64,000 bases of DNA from Viridothelium virens (lineage: Eukaryota; Ascomycota; Dothideomycetes; Trypetheliales; Trypetheliaceae): contig ML991795.1 of assembly GCA_010094025.1 (NCBI GenBank), positions 186,001-250,000 on the forward strand. Reading direction: 5' to 3'. The translations under genes were made by a program, and so were the position numbers. This document shows, one piece after another, positions 42,788 through 52,470 of the stretch (its first letter is position 1; each line of letters starts with the position of its first letter). The notes beneath the pieces are model-generated. The model did no database searches. It was given only the letters and a program-made list of their open reading frames with translations, and was not told the DNA's origin.

Positions 42788-44657
42788 TCACACTTGCACC
42801 AATCGACCTTCGAACATATCGTCAATCCCCTCCTCTTCGCCCGGCGCAGCATCATCCTCCTCCATCTCCTCTTCTTCCTCTTCTTCTTCCTCAAAACCAG
42901 TATCCACCCCTGCGTCCCTTAATCGCTTACACATTCTCACTCGCTCCTCCTCCTGCCATCTCCCCAACGCCGCGTGCGCGTGCACTTTAAATCCAAACAC
43001 GCGTGGTTCGTATCTGCGGCTGCTTTTTGGTGGTAGCATGGCAGGATAGACCTGGAACATGATGTTGTGGAAGCTAGTACCAAAGTATGCGCCATCAATC
43101 GAGGCGTGGCGGGAAGATTTCGGGTTATAAAGGTCTTCGCATTTGGCGCAGTAAAGTTTCACAGTCGAGTAGCCGGGTACATCGTGTTGGCCCATGGGAA
43201 GGAGCGGTTGTTGATTGCAGAGAACTCGGGGGCATCTGCCAAAGTCATACTTTTTGTATTTTTCCATCTGGTTCCCGTGATTAGTGCCCCAAATGAAGGA
43301 GTAAAATACGAAGATGATTACCATTTTCGCTAGACCACGAGTAGTGACAATGTACCGTGCATGCACGAGACCATATAAGTGTCGTGCGGACTTTTCAATT
43401 TGTGCCCGCATGTCATCATCACACTCGACATCAAACACGTCTGTGACGAGGTCGAGCGCATGATTGTAGTGCTCGACTTCTTGGTTGAGACCGGTAAGGT
43501 TGAATCGATCGGTGAGGTAATCTTCGTCAATCTCGCAAAAGTACTCGTTGCCTTTCGAGGAAATGAACTAAGCAGAGCCGATGTCAGTAAATATCGCTGC
43601 TGTATCCACAAACACAAGAACAGAAGTAACATCTTGATCAATTTGCAGAGAGTCGATCAATTATCTGGCGTTCGAGGAGGCTTCACTTTGAATATGTACT
43701 CAAAAAACACCGGAGACGGAAGACCAGTAAGGTTATTCGCAAGCCGCTCCTCAAATTGAGAGTATGATCTCTTGGACATTTTCTTCTAGGTTTCGGGATG
43801 ACTGAAGGACAAGACGAACAAGTACTTTGACAGAGGTTGACAGTCGCACTTTCCAATCAGAGTAGCCTGAGCCGATTAAAGGCGGAAGAGCCATCACCGT
43901 GGACACGTGAAATTTAGGCGACATGCCGTGAATTTTTATGATGACAAAAAAAGTCACCTTTGCCGCACGTGTAGGCTGGAAAAAACCCCGCTTAGAGGAG
44001 CCTCTTTATTGATGCGCTGGTGCCTGGCAAGCAAGCGAGCCAATTTCTGACAAGAATTGACGTCTCTTCATGGTCGCCTGTCTGCGTAGCAGCTCAAGTG
44101 TAGTTTGAGTTATTGGGAAGTTCTCAATATCATCTCAAAGACTCGACGTTCTAGAATCTTTCGTCGAGGGTAGCGTATTCAAGTCTCGCGCGCGACCACC
44201 GCAAAGAGGCGTCTCCTTAGTTTTTGAGTGTCTGCATTCCCCTGAGTCGCAGTGTTCGATCGAGCATCGTCAGTGTCTTCGGTAGGTGCAGTAGCCTCTA
44301 ACATAGCATAGGAAATTATTCGTTTGCTTCATCACACGAGCTATCCATCGTCTTGATCTTCCCAGGAATAAGATTATATCCGTTCCAGTCCAAGGCGGAA
44401 GTACCCTGTTTTCCGGGAAATGTTCCAAATGGTGGACTCCGGCAGTGTTGTCGATGTCGTGCTTTCCTCCAGATACCATCTTGCTCAGAATGATGACGAC
44501 GAAAATGAGCTTTAGTGCCCTTTCTGCCCAATAGCCCGACCTCTTCTCATGGCGTATTTTGAATATAGATAGAAGTAACGAAGAAAATGTTTGTACGTAC
44601 CCAATCCCTCCAATAACTCGTGTAGTCCGAGTCAGTATCACTATTAAAGTCGTCCAT
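42788..44657 (-). CDS. CKB1: Casein kinase 2 regulatory (beta) subunit
   Basis: Exons (minus): about 44657-44601, 43567-43322, 43267-42788; 260 aa. Exon 1 encodes MDDFNSDTDSDYTSYWRDW, the conserved acidic start and Trp block, and joins in phase to FISSKGNEYFCEIDEDYLTD in exon 2. Exon 2 continues DRFNLTGLNQEVEHYNHALD and ends GLVHARYIVTTRGLAKM. Exon 3 has the zinc ribbon cysteines (CPRVLCNQQ ... YCAKCEDLYNP) and the dimer signature SSRHASIDGAYFGTSFHNIM, then an acidic Glu-rich tail. The subunit dimerises through the zinc ribbon and directs the CK2 catalytic subunit. Intron 1 is about 1.03 kb, far longer than any other here; intron 2 is 54 bp, in frame and without a stop. ATG at 44744 is an alternative start adding 29 residues. 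Confidence 0.9.
43568..44600 (-). other. Exceptionally long first intron of the CK2 beta gene
   Basis: Begins GTACGT and ends TTAG on the minus strand; about 1033 bp. It holds short open frames on both strands with no recognised product, and no terminal inverted repeat or poly-A tail was seen. A tRNA-like stretch near 44071-44198 does not fold convincingly. Confidence 0.75.
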
Positions 44658-45388
44658 GTTCCCCAACAGGGTATCGAGCTTCTCAGTGACGCTGGAAATG
44701 GCGTCGTCCTTATCTTCAAGGACGGTGCCAGAGACACTGGGCATCCGAAGGAGGGAAGATCACATGAAAGAGAGATACTTGTTTTCAGTCAGGGATACGC
44801 GCCGTCGCAGTGTGGCACACAGCTGAGGAGGAGGATTGGCGGTTTGCAGCGATATGATTCGTGGTCAAGGTGAGTGGGGCGCTCAAGTTGAGACCATCGC
44901 ACGTGACCTGCAAATGATGAATTGGGGAGGCTGCTGAGTTACGGTAACAACATACCTCACAGTTGGTAACACCAATCAATGTTAGCGGGGCACTCGCGGA
45001 GATTGACTTGACAGTCAGTATTGCAGCTTGACTATCTGGATACGTACATGTATACACGGACCCGTCAAAGATGACGAATAGATCCGTGTTGTCATCGTAG
45101 CACATGATCAGTTATTCATCTTCTCATCGTGGATCACTAGTTTAGTGCCTTATCGATAATCTGATGGCAGTGCAAGAGATTGTGGCGTTCGTGGCTATCC
45201 TTGGTCATACGTCATCAGAGCGCCATCACGCTTCCTATCAAATCTTGGTTCTTTGCCTAAAAGACGCGTGGATTGCTGATGCCTAACTTCGACTTAACAT
45301 TCCTTTCTTAAAATCTTCTTGTCCGAAGAAATCTTCATTTCTGCAAGTCGGCCTACTCAGTCATCTTCTAATATTTCCCCTTCTCAAG
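44658..45388. other. Upstream region of CK2 beta and of the I78 inhibitor gene
   Basis: 731 bp between divergent starts. A 106-codon minus-strand open frame (45105-44785) matches nothing I recognise and may be 5' UTR or an unannotated small gene. Confidence 0.45.
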
Positions 45389-45752
45389 ATGCCTCTTGTC
45401 GACCCCGTTACTATGGGTACTGGTAGCAAAGATCTTGCAACTCGATGGTTAAGTCAGGTTGCCGGGAAGAAGATTGGCAATGTTACCGATGAGACTGTCA
45501 GTTTCCCATTCTTGTGCTCTGGACTTCCAGCGATGTTTACAGTTTTAATATAATCAGACCTTTGCCAAAAGCGAACTTCCCAAAGAACATCGCATCCTTA
45601 AGGAGGGAGATATGGCTACTATGGATCACAATCCCGACAGGTTCGTTCCCTTGCTACTTACTGGCTGCGAGGATAAGCGCTAATAGTGTCTATGCAGGCT
45701 CAACCTCCACGTTGATAACGATGGGACAGTCAAGAATGTAACTGCAGGTTAA
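45389..45752 (+). CDS. Peptidase inhibitor I78 family protein (81 aa)
   Basis: Exons 45389-45496, 45558-45640, 45698-45752; introns of 61 and 57 bp. The joined protein begins MPLVDPVTMGTGSKDLATRW, has AGKKIGNVTDETTFAKSELP, and closes with GDMATMDHNPDRLNLHVDND followed by GTVKNVTAG. The MDxxPxRLNLxxD block is the signature of the I78 inhibitors, small single-domain proteins that block elastase/subtilisin-type serine proteases. There is no signal peptide, so it probably acts inside the cell, perhaps on vacuolar proteases. The first intron uses a GTCAGT donor. The gene is too short and split to be seen as one open frame. Confidence 0.88.
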
Positions 45753-46538
45753 ATGGCCATCCTCTCCGCATATCCTTGTTCGATAGCATGATTTTAGTAT
45801 TTTGACGTCTTTAATGAAGCACAAGAAATTGAATGACCAGAACGACTTTCTGAACTTTTAACCTCGATTAATGTCGTCTAAATCCATGGTGCAGTCTTCT
45901 TGACATAAAGTCTAGGCATTGGCCAGCAAGTGGGAGAAGTATTGAACATCATTCGTGACAATACTGTGCTAGTTGCAGGTCCAGCTCGACGTGCAAGGCA
46001 CGCTGGGCTAATCGTGAAGCAACCAATACTTCCCACAGCTACCAATGTCCTCCTATGATGTCGACAATATCATCGCCCGAGCCCAGTCGTTGGCGCACCT
46101 GCTCTCTTTGACTGAATTCGAGCCCCTGCTGGACGCGGACGCTGAATGATTTGAACTCGTCGCCAATTCGATGGTTTGGTAACTGTAGGTAAGGTAGGTA
46201 CGAACTCCTTGGCGGTTGCAGTATAGAGTAACTCCAGGGGCATGGGCGATCTGCAAGGGATCTCCAGTGAGCAGGGGACCCTAGCAGTATGACATGCTCA
46301 CATGAAAGCTTCTAGCTGCATATAGCAAATTCCCCCTCACTATTTTTGGCTTCGACATCTTCGTAATTTCGTCAAGATAGACTAATTTCCATTACCTAGC
46401 CTCTCTGAAGACTGGAATAGGTTCAATTAGGTAAACCAACACTCTTAAGCAGCATAACCACTTAAACATAAGGAGCCTCGAAGGCATCTTGGAGAAAAGA
46501 AATATTATTCTCCGAATCAATCCGAGACAATTGAAAAC
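45753..46538. other. Intergenic region, no gene recognised
   Basis: About 790 bp between the I78 inhibitor and the methyltransferase, AT-rich around 46310-46500. Short open frames only. Confidence 0.5.
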
Positions 46539-47608
46539 ATGGAGAAGTCAGACGCAGAATCAGAGCTCAAGGCCATACATGACCGAAAGCCAACCTTTCA
46601 CAACTCCGATCAGCCATACATCCTACCAAACGAGTACTACTACCCCAAAATCCCCAACTTCTCACCAACCATGCAACTAACCCTCCCAGCTCCATCGAAC
46701 AATCCCGCCTCAAAAAACAACACAATGCCATCGTCTCCCTCCTCCACAACCGCGCCACCACCGCCCCGCTCCACCACCCCTCCACCCTCATCGACATCGG
46801 CTGCGGCACCGGCCTCGTCACCACCCTGCTCGCCTCACAGCACGCCTCCGCCTCCCATATCTACGGCATCGACCTTGTGCCCGTCCCCGCCTCCACCGCC
46901 GCCCTCGCAGCGACCGACCCGCGCCTCGAGTTCATCCAGGGCGACATCCGGTCCCTGCTAGCGTCGGACCCGCGTCTGCGTCCCGGAAGCGTCGATTTTG
47001 CCTTCAGTCGGCTGCTGCTGTATGGGATGACGGATTGGCCGGGGTACGTGGCGTCGCTGTTTGAGTTGGTGAGGCCGGGGGGGTGGGCGGAGTGTCAGGA
47101 GTTTTGCGATCGGTTTTTCTATGAGGCGACCCCGTCTGGTGCCGAGCGCAAAGTCGGAGTTGGAGGGGAAGGGGGAGGGGGAGAGGGAGGGGAAAGGGAA
47201 GGGGAGAAGGAAGAGGCGGTTGATGTGCTGGATTGGGAAGGTTGGGAGTGGCTGCGAGCGTATCGGGAGGGGTCGGCGCAGAAGGGGCTGGATCTTGATT
47301 GTGGGATGAAGGTTGCTGGGTGGATGAAGGATGCTGGATTCGTGGATGTGAGCGCGCAGGAGTATCGGATGCCGTATTGGAAAGGAGCGGCGCAGGAAAT
47401 GGGGCGGCCGGAGTTGAGGGAGGTGGCTGACTTGTTGGTGGGTGACCCGGATGGGATGTTCTACCATGCATTTCCGAAGACGGTAGAGGGACTGGACATG
47501 GGGAAAGAGAAAATAGAGGAGCTGAGGAGGCAGATGATGCGGTGTTTGGGGGAGGAGAGGGGTAAGTTCCAGACCTACTGGGTTGTAACTGGGAGGAAGC
47601 CGGAATGA
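46539..47608 (+). CDS. SAM-dependent methyltransferase (LaeA/UMTA-like class I)
   Basis: Exons 46539-46633 and 46690-47608; intron 56 bp with a perfect CTAAC branch site; 337 aa. The intron restores the family hallmark YILPND joined to SIEQSRLKKQHNAIV, which reads across from exon 1. Motif I is LIDIGCGTGLVTTLLASQ, followed by IYGIDLVPVP, FIQGDIRSLL and the post-motif block VDFAFSRLLLYGM and LVRPGGWAECQEF. Such enzymes in fungi methylate small molecules or act as LaeA-type regulators of secondary metabolism. A Gly/Glu-rich insertion (47160-47220) interrupts the C-terminal half. Coding strand is C-rich to 46980 and then strongly G-rich. A damaged terpene cyclase gene lies 1 kb away; a functional link is only suggested. 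Confidence 0.85.
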
Positions 47609-48611
47609 GATGAGAGCTTGACAAAGAGCATCCTGTGTATAATTATCTCCCTTATATGAGTGCTTCCTTCCATAGAATTAGCAAGCTGAAGCCTATAAAA
47701 CTCATCTTAATGATGTTCCAGAATTCAGACGTTCACAGACCTGTGGCCTCATCAGCTGCCTTCCCCAGCCCCATATCGTACCTCCTTCAAATGCTTTACG
47801 AGGATTATTGATGTAGTGGAATGAGTTGGTTAGGAGTGTTAAGCTTTCAATGACGCTGTACTAGAATTTGAATTTCATAGACCTATTTAACATAAGGAAA
47901 ATGCAAAGGCCCTTGATGAGGATGTCAGCTATCAGGAATGCAAAGCTGAGGTTGAAACTGGCGAAATTAGAATGATATACTACACATAATCCAATATTCA
48001 ACTCCGATGAGAGTCATGATGAATGGGCTCAAGCAGCAATTGCCAGTTTCGTTATCGAGGGCGTTGGATCTGTCTCTGCCTCTTGCGCTTGACATTTCCC
48101 GAGTATTCTGCGTACGTAGAGGTCTTCGTCTTTACATCGAGCATCTATTTAGCGGAGACTGTTTCCCAGTTCGACACAGGCAATCCATCCCATGTACGAA
48201 ACAGACGCAGATTATGGTATTTATCCTCCTAGCTTCAGATTGTCTTGATGTAGAATGTCAGATAAGGTTATTGATACTGAAATTACATTTCTAGATCGAC
48301 AGTCGTGAGGTCTTCATGAGAAGTCGTAAGTTGTGAAAATATCTTTCGTTGATGATTGAAATTCTTCATTGAGACTCAATAAAATCCTGCATTCGACGAG
48401 CCTTGGCAACCGCAAAGTCAAAGCTTCGTGCCAAGGAGAGAAAAAGCCCATGGCGCTCCGGCAACACGAAAGTAGAAAAGCAAAGAGGCTTTACGATAGT
48501 CGTAATATACCTTTTCGATGACCGTATAGAGTGTGGAAGACAATTGGATTCGATATCTTGTTTGGAGACGCCTATTTTCATTTCGGTATTGTCGTAAGAT
48601 CTTCCAAAGCA
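47609..48611. other. Intergenic region, 1.0 kb, no gene recognised
   Basis: AT-rich stretch between convergently placed genes. No open frame with family resemblance, no repeat structure visible by eye. Confidence 0.5.
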
Positions 48612-49481
48612 TTATTCCAACCTCTTATTACTCTTAGAGTTCACATACTTCCCATCAATCTTTCTTCCATCCGGCAATATATTCTCGGTCTTGCTGATAC
48701 ACCACAGTGCGTAGGGGTAAGCGCTATCACAGATCACACTTGTTCCCCACAAGAAGATAGCGAATGGCGACATGACATATCCGTGAGCCTCCCTCCAAAA
48801 ATACCATTCCCAGCCACAGAGAAGGTAAAGTCCAATGACCGAGCCAAATGCTCTAGTGCCCCTGTCGTTGCAATTAGCAGCATGCTAGACAAGGAGATCC
48901 GTGAGAGCCAACCAAATTGTCCAGTTTACGCCGCCAGAGTGCTGTCTTACGACAAGCTGGCATAAGCTAGCGGTAGATAAATACGATTGACAAAGTATGG
49001 CGCTCCAAAATCCCAATTCTGTCATATCGGGTCCAACGACACCTTTGTAGAATTTCCCATCTCGTTTCCCGATCTCGTTTTCAATCCACCACTTCGCGAA
49101 GGTCCAGTGGCCGAACGTAGCACCAATGACCATGACAGCGAGGATAGATCCTATATTATGAGCAATCTTCGGCGAATGAGTCCACTCATATTTGGCGTAT
49201 TTAAGCGTATTGTACACCATGCCACAGTCAATAACCAACCAAAGCGTGAAGACAAATTTCTCGAGCCTGGTCTCGGTGACATAGAGCGCGTAGACTATTT
49301 CCCAAGAGATGTTTAAAGCAAGGGCGAAGAGGGGCATGCCATATGAACGTGACCGAAAAGATTCGCGAACATAGAGCATATAACTGACAGTCCAAAGACC
49401 ACCACCAATCTGGAGAAAGAGGCTACAGAGGGGTACAACGTGGGCAGGAACATGGGGGGGGGGAATGTCGTTAGACACCAT
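48612..49481 (-). pseudogene. Integral-membrane terpene cyclase, PaxB/Pyr4-type, apparently broken
   Basis: Reading from MVSNDIPPPHVPAHVVPLCS, the sequence has the multi-helix topology of the small membrane terpene cyclases (about seven hydrophobic segments). Family marks are NISWEIVYALYV, holding the conserved acidic residue after Trp, KYEWTHSP, and a late segment WEWYFWREAHGYVMSPF. Such enzymes cyclise epoxidised prenyl chains on aromatic or polyketide cores in meroterpenoid and indole-diterpene pathways. About one interruption separates the N-terminal two thirds from the rest, so the gene looks like a recent relic unless the interruption is a sequencing error. No prenyltransferase, epoxidase or synthase gene lies in this window, so the product is unknown. 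Confidence 0.7.
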
Positions 49482-50489
49482 TATCGATGCGAAAAGAAGT
49501 ATTCCGTGATGCTACAATGAAAGAAGTGAGACTGATCGATTCTTTAGGGGATCAGTCTTGTGCTAGTCTGACCAAGGCTGCGCGGGGTGATCTCACGGAG
49601 ACGAACGAAATCTGTGAAGTCCACTATCATATGACACTTGTCCCATGCTAGATGACTGATTATGCCCTCCGCTGCCACGTTTGAAGTACATGCGTCTCGA
49701 TACGTGTACCGGCCTGAGGCCATTGCCTGGAGACTTTCTACTCCATAAGTACGGCCCCCACGCCTACTCACCGGAATTTTCGCTCACTAAGAAGGTTTAG
49801 CGCGCAAACGTCTCAACGACGAGAGCAGCTAGAAATGTAGAAACTGCAGAGAAATGTCATGAGAACCATATGAACAACCCAGTTTAACATCTTCGTTCTG
49901 TGACGGTCGACCTTAAGCGCAAACGCGTCGTGTTTGAGAGCACGTTGTGTACTTCTTGATGGACCTCTCTTTGCAGAGAGTTGGATGTTGCAATAATGAA
50001 CTGAGCGAGAGGTCCAAATTGAGTACTTAGACCATTCTCTTCACATAGTGCATCGTGTTGAGCATCGCTGAAGATGGCTGCGACCAAGGGTGGCGGTCGT
50101 TGCTAGCCTGTGACTCTGTGCATTAGATGTCTACCTCTTAGGTACTCCGTATGCAGAGAGAGGGTAATAGAGTGCATGTCAGCAAGTGCGAGAGCGAGAG
50201 TAAGCGGTGGCGGGCCTGATCTGCGCAGAGACTGATCCGATGATGAGCCGGATAACAAAAGCTTCAGTGGGTTCTTAAGAACCGTAAATGGCGCGAACAC
50301 GTACCTTGACCTGATGGGTTGCTTCAGGTACCTTAGACGACTTCCTATACCTAGCTGCCGTACAGGTCCTGGATAAACACTACTACCTCCGTAGCCCAGC
50401 TTTTCACCTCTCAATGAGAATTATAGCAACCTTTTCATAGCCGGGATCGACTACTGCCCTACGTGCTGTAGCTCGAAACTGATTCGGAT
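49482..50489. other. Intergenic region, 1.0 kb, no gene recognised
   Basis: Lies between the divergent terpene cyclase relic and TRM11. Contains one copy of the 9-bp word TACTCCGTA (50143-50151), reverse complement of that seen at 25849. No gene supported. Confidence 0.5.
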
Positions 50490-52033
50490 ATGGAATACTT
50501 AGTGCGCTTCGCGCAGGTTCACACAGGTTTTCACGCAGCAGAACTGGAATCTCTTGCTTCGTTGAATGGCATTGAGCTGGAGATCCTGAAATACAGCGCA
50601 AATGTAAGATGAATTTAAGAGTGGAGGCTTTGGGGCTGGGTAAGGCCGGTATCAGAGTCAGAAAGCACTTGATTGCAATCCATTGCCTTCGAATCAACTC
50701 GTCTTTCCATTAATCTTTCTATCCTCATGTGACCCTCAGTCTGCCTTTTGAAAATGCTCTTCCGAAAGTTCTCCGAACCTGGTACCAAAGCCTCCATTCC
50801 CTACAAACGGATACTTTTGCTGACAAATAGTTCTAGTCTCCGTTCTGTATAGTCTGGCTTGCCTCAGAAGAATCCGCTCGTCGGCTGATATCACGTTCCA
50901 TTCTTGCGTCTGGCATCTATGAAGTGTGGGGATCAGGCAATGATTATGCTACTCTGCATGAAGATGTACTCTCACGCACGTCCCAAATTCGTCCCAAGTA
51001 CCGAAAATCGTCTTTCCGGTTCACAGTCGACGGCTATCAGGGTAAACGGAGTCAAGCTTCTCAGAGAGCCCTTATCGAAAGCTTCAGTTATCTGGGCTTT
51101 GACGGTCCGATACGAATGCACAATGTTGAGCTCAACATATGTCTCTTCGAGGAATACCAGGCCCATGCCCCAGAGCCTGAACGTGTCTTCCTCGGCCGAT
51201 GGCTTGCTGAGAGTTCTCGGGCAGCAGTGACTAAATACGACCTAAAAAAGCGGCATTACATCAGCACTACGTCCATGGATGCCGAAGTCGCACTTGTCAC
51301 TGCCAACATGGTACAGGCTCAGCCAGGAAAGCTTGTCTATGACCCATTCGTTGGGACTGGGAGCTTGCTCATTGCCTGTGCACATTTCGGCGCTGTGACA
51401 ATAGGGAGTGATATTGATGGACGCTGCATAAGAGGCAAGGCTGAAAGGCACATCGTCAGCAACTACCAGCAATATCAGTTGCTACACCGGTACCTTGATG
51501 GCTTCATTTCGGACTTGACCCATTGTCCACTACGGCAGACAAGATTACTTGACGGCATTGTGTGTGATCCACCGTATGGAGTTCGTGAAGGGCTCAAAGT
51601 TCTGGGTACCAAAGACGGGTCTGGCAAAGAGGAAGTGATCATCGATGGAGTGCCAGCACATCTTCGACCGAATTTTATCCCGCCAAAGAAACCCTATAGC
51701 TTCGAAGCAATGCTCGATGACGTTCTGGAATTTGCTGCAAGCTCGCTTGTCGAGAGTGGCAGACTTTGCATGTGGATGCCCTCGGCGAATGAGGATGAAG
51801 TCGAGCTTGAGATCCCGACTCACCCAGCTCTTGAAATCGTGGCTGTATGCGTACAGCCGTTTAATAAGTGGTCACGAAGGCTACTAACCTATCGCCGGCT
51901 ACCCGACGCGGATATCAGAGACGAGACCCCACGTGCAAAAAAGGAACAAGCAGTAGGCGCCCATGCAGATGAGTTGAACCGATTCCGTAAGAAGTACTTC
52001 GAAGGTTTCAAGACAACCTCGAAGGACATCTAA
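50490..52033 (+). CDS. TRM11: tRNA (guanine-10-N2) methyltransferase catalytic subunit TRM11
   Basis: Exons 50490-50603 and 50837-52033; intron 233 bp; 436 aa. Exon 1 encodes MEYLVRFAQVHTGFHAAELE and ends ILKYSAN; exon 2 begins SPFCIVWLASEESARRLISR, restoring the conserved THUMP-like N-terminal domain. The methylase domain has DPFVGTGSLLIACAHFGAVT (SAM site) and GIVCDPPYGVREGLK with the DPPY catalytic motif. With Trm112 it forms N2-methylguanosine at position 10 of tRNA. The intron is long for this region; shorter alternatives within it did not give a better N-terminus. Confidence 0.92.
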
Positions 52034-52470
52034 AGGCGATCTGGATGTTTGAAGTAATTTCGGCGAATTTATTATCTTTGGACATCGAACGGGGTAAATG
52101 GGCCAAGAGAGAACGCGGAGATACTGTGTGCGACTCATACGGCAGTGCAGCGATAGATAGGAGTGGACGTTCAAAGGATTGTTGTATTAGGACCTTGGCC
52201 TATCTAGGGAGTCGTTAGCATTCACGTCAGGGCGTGAACGGAGAGGAGCTCAGACAAGCTGAACCCCGCTGATGTCGCGGGATAGCCAAGTACTATACCC
52301 AAGGCGACAGCTTTTTTATGTACGATATGCACATATCTCGTAGCCCCTATGTACTCCTCCCTCCGTCCCTCCGTCCCTCCATCCTCCTCTACCTCCCTCT
52401 CTTTCAACCCTAGAAGCCCCCCTATTACTGCTCCTCCTCCTCCAGCCCCAGCCCCTCTCCCTCACGCCAC
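52034..52470. other. Convergent intergenic region
   Basis: 437 bp between the 3' ends of TRM11 and the reductase gene. Contains a pyrimidine-rich tract with repeated TCCCTCCG words (52355-52385). No gene recognised. Confidence 0.5.

Noticed and set aside
43579-43779. Minus-strand open frame starting MSKRSYSQFEERLANN, just upstream of CK2 beta exon 2, as an alternative first exon
   Set aside because: It has a stop before the exon 2 acceptor, no donor in the right phase, and no resemblance to CK2 beta N-termini, whereas exon 1 at 44657-44601 matches the family.
44071-44198. tRNA-like stretch inside the CK2 beta intron (GGTCGC ... CGCGACC ends and a TTCAAGTCT box B-like word)
   Set aside because: Acceptor ends can pair over about six bases, but the A box is poor, the span is too long and no anticodon arm could be drawn.
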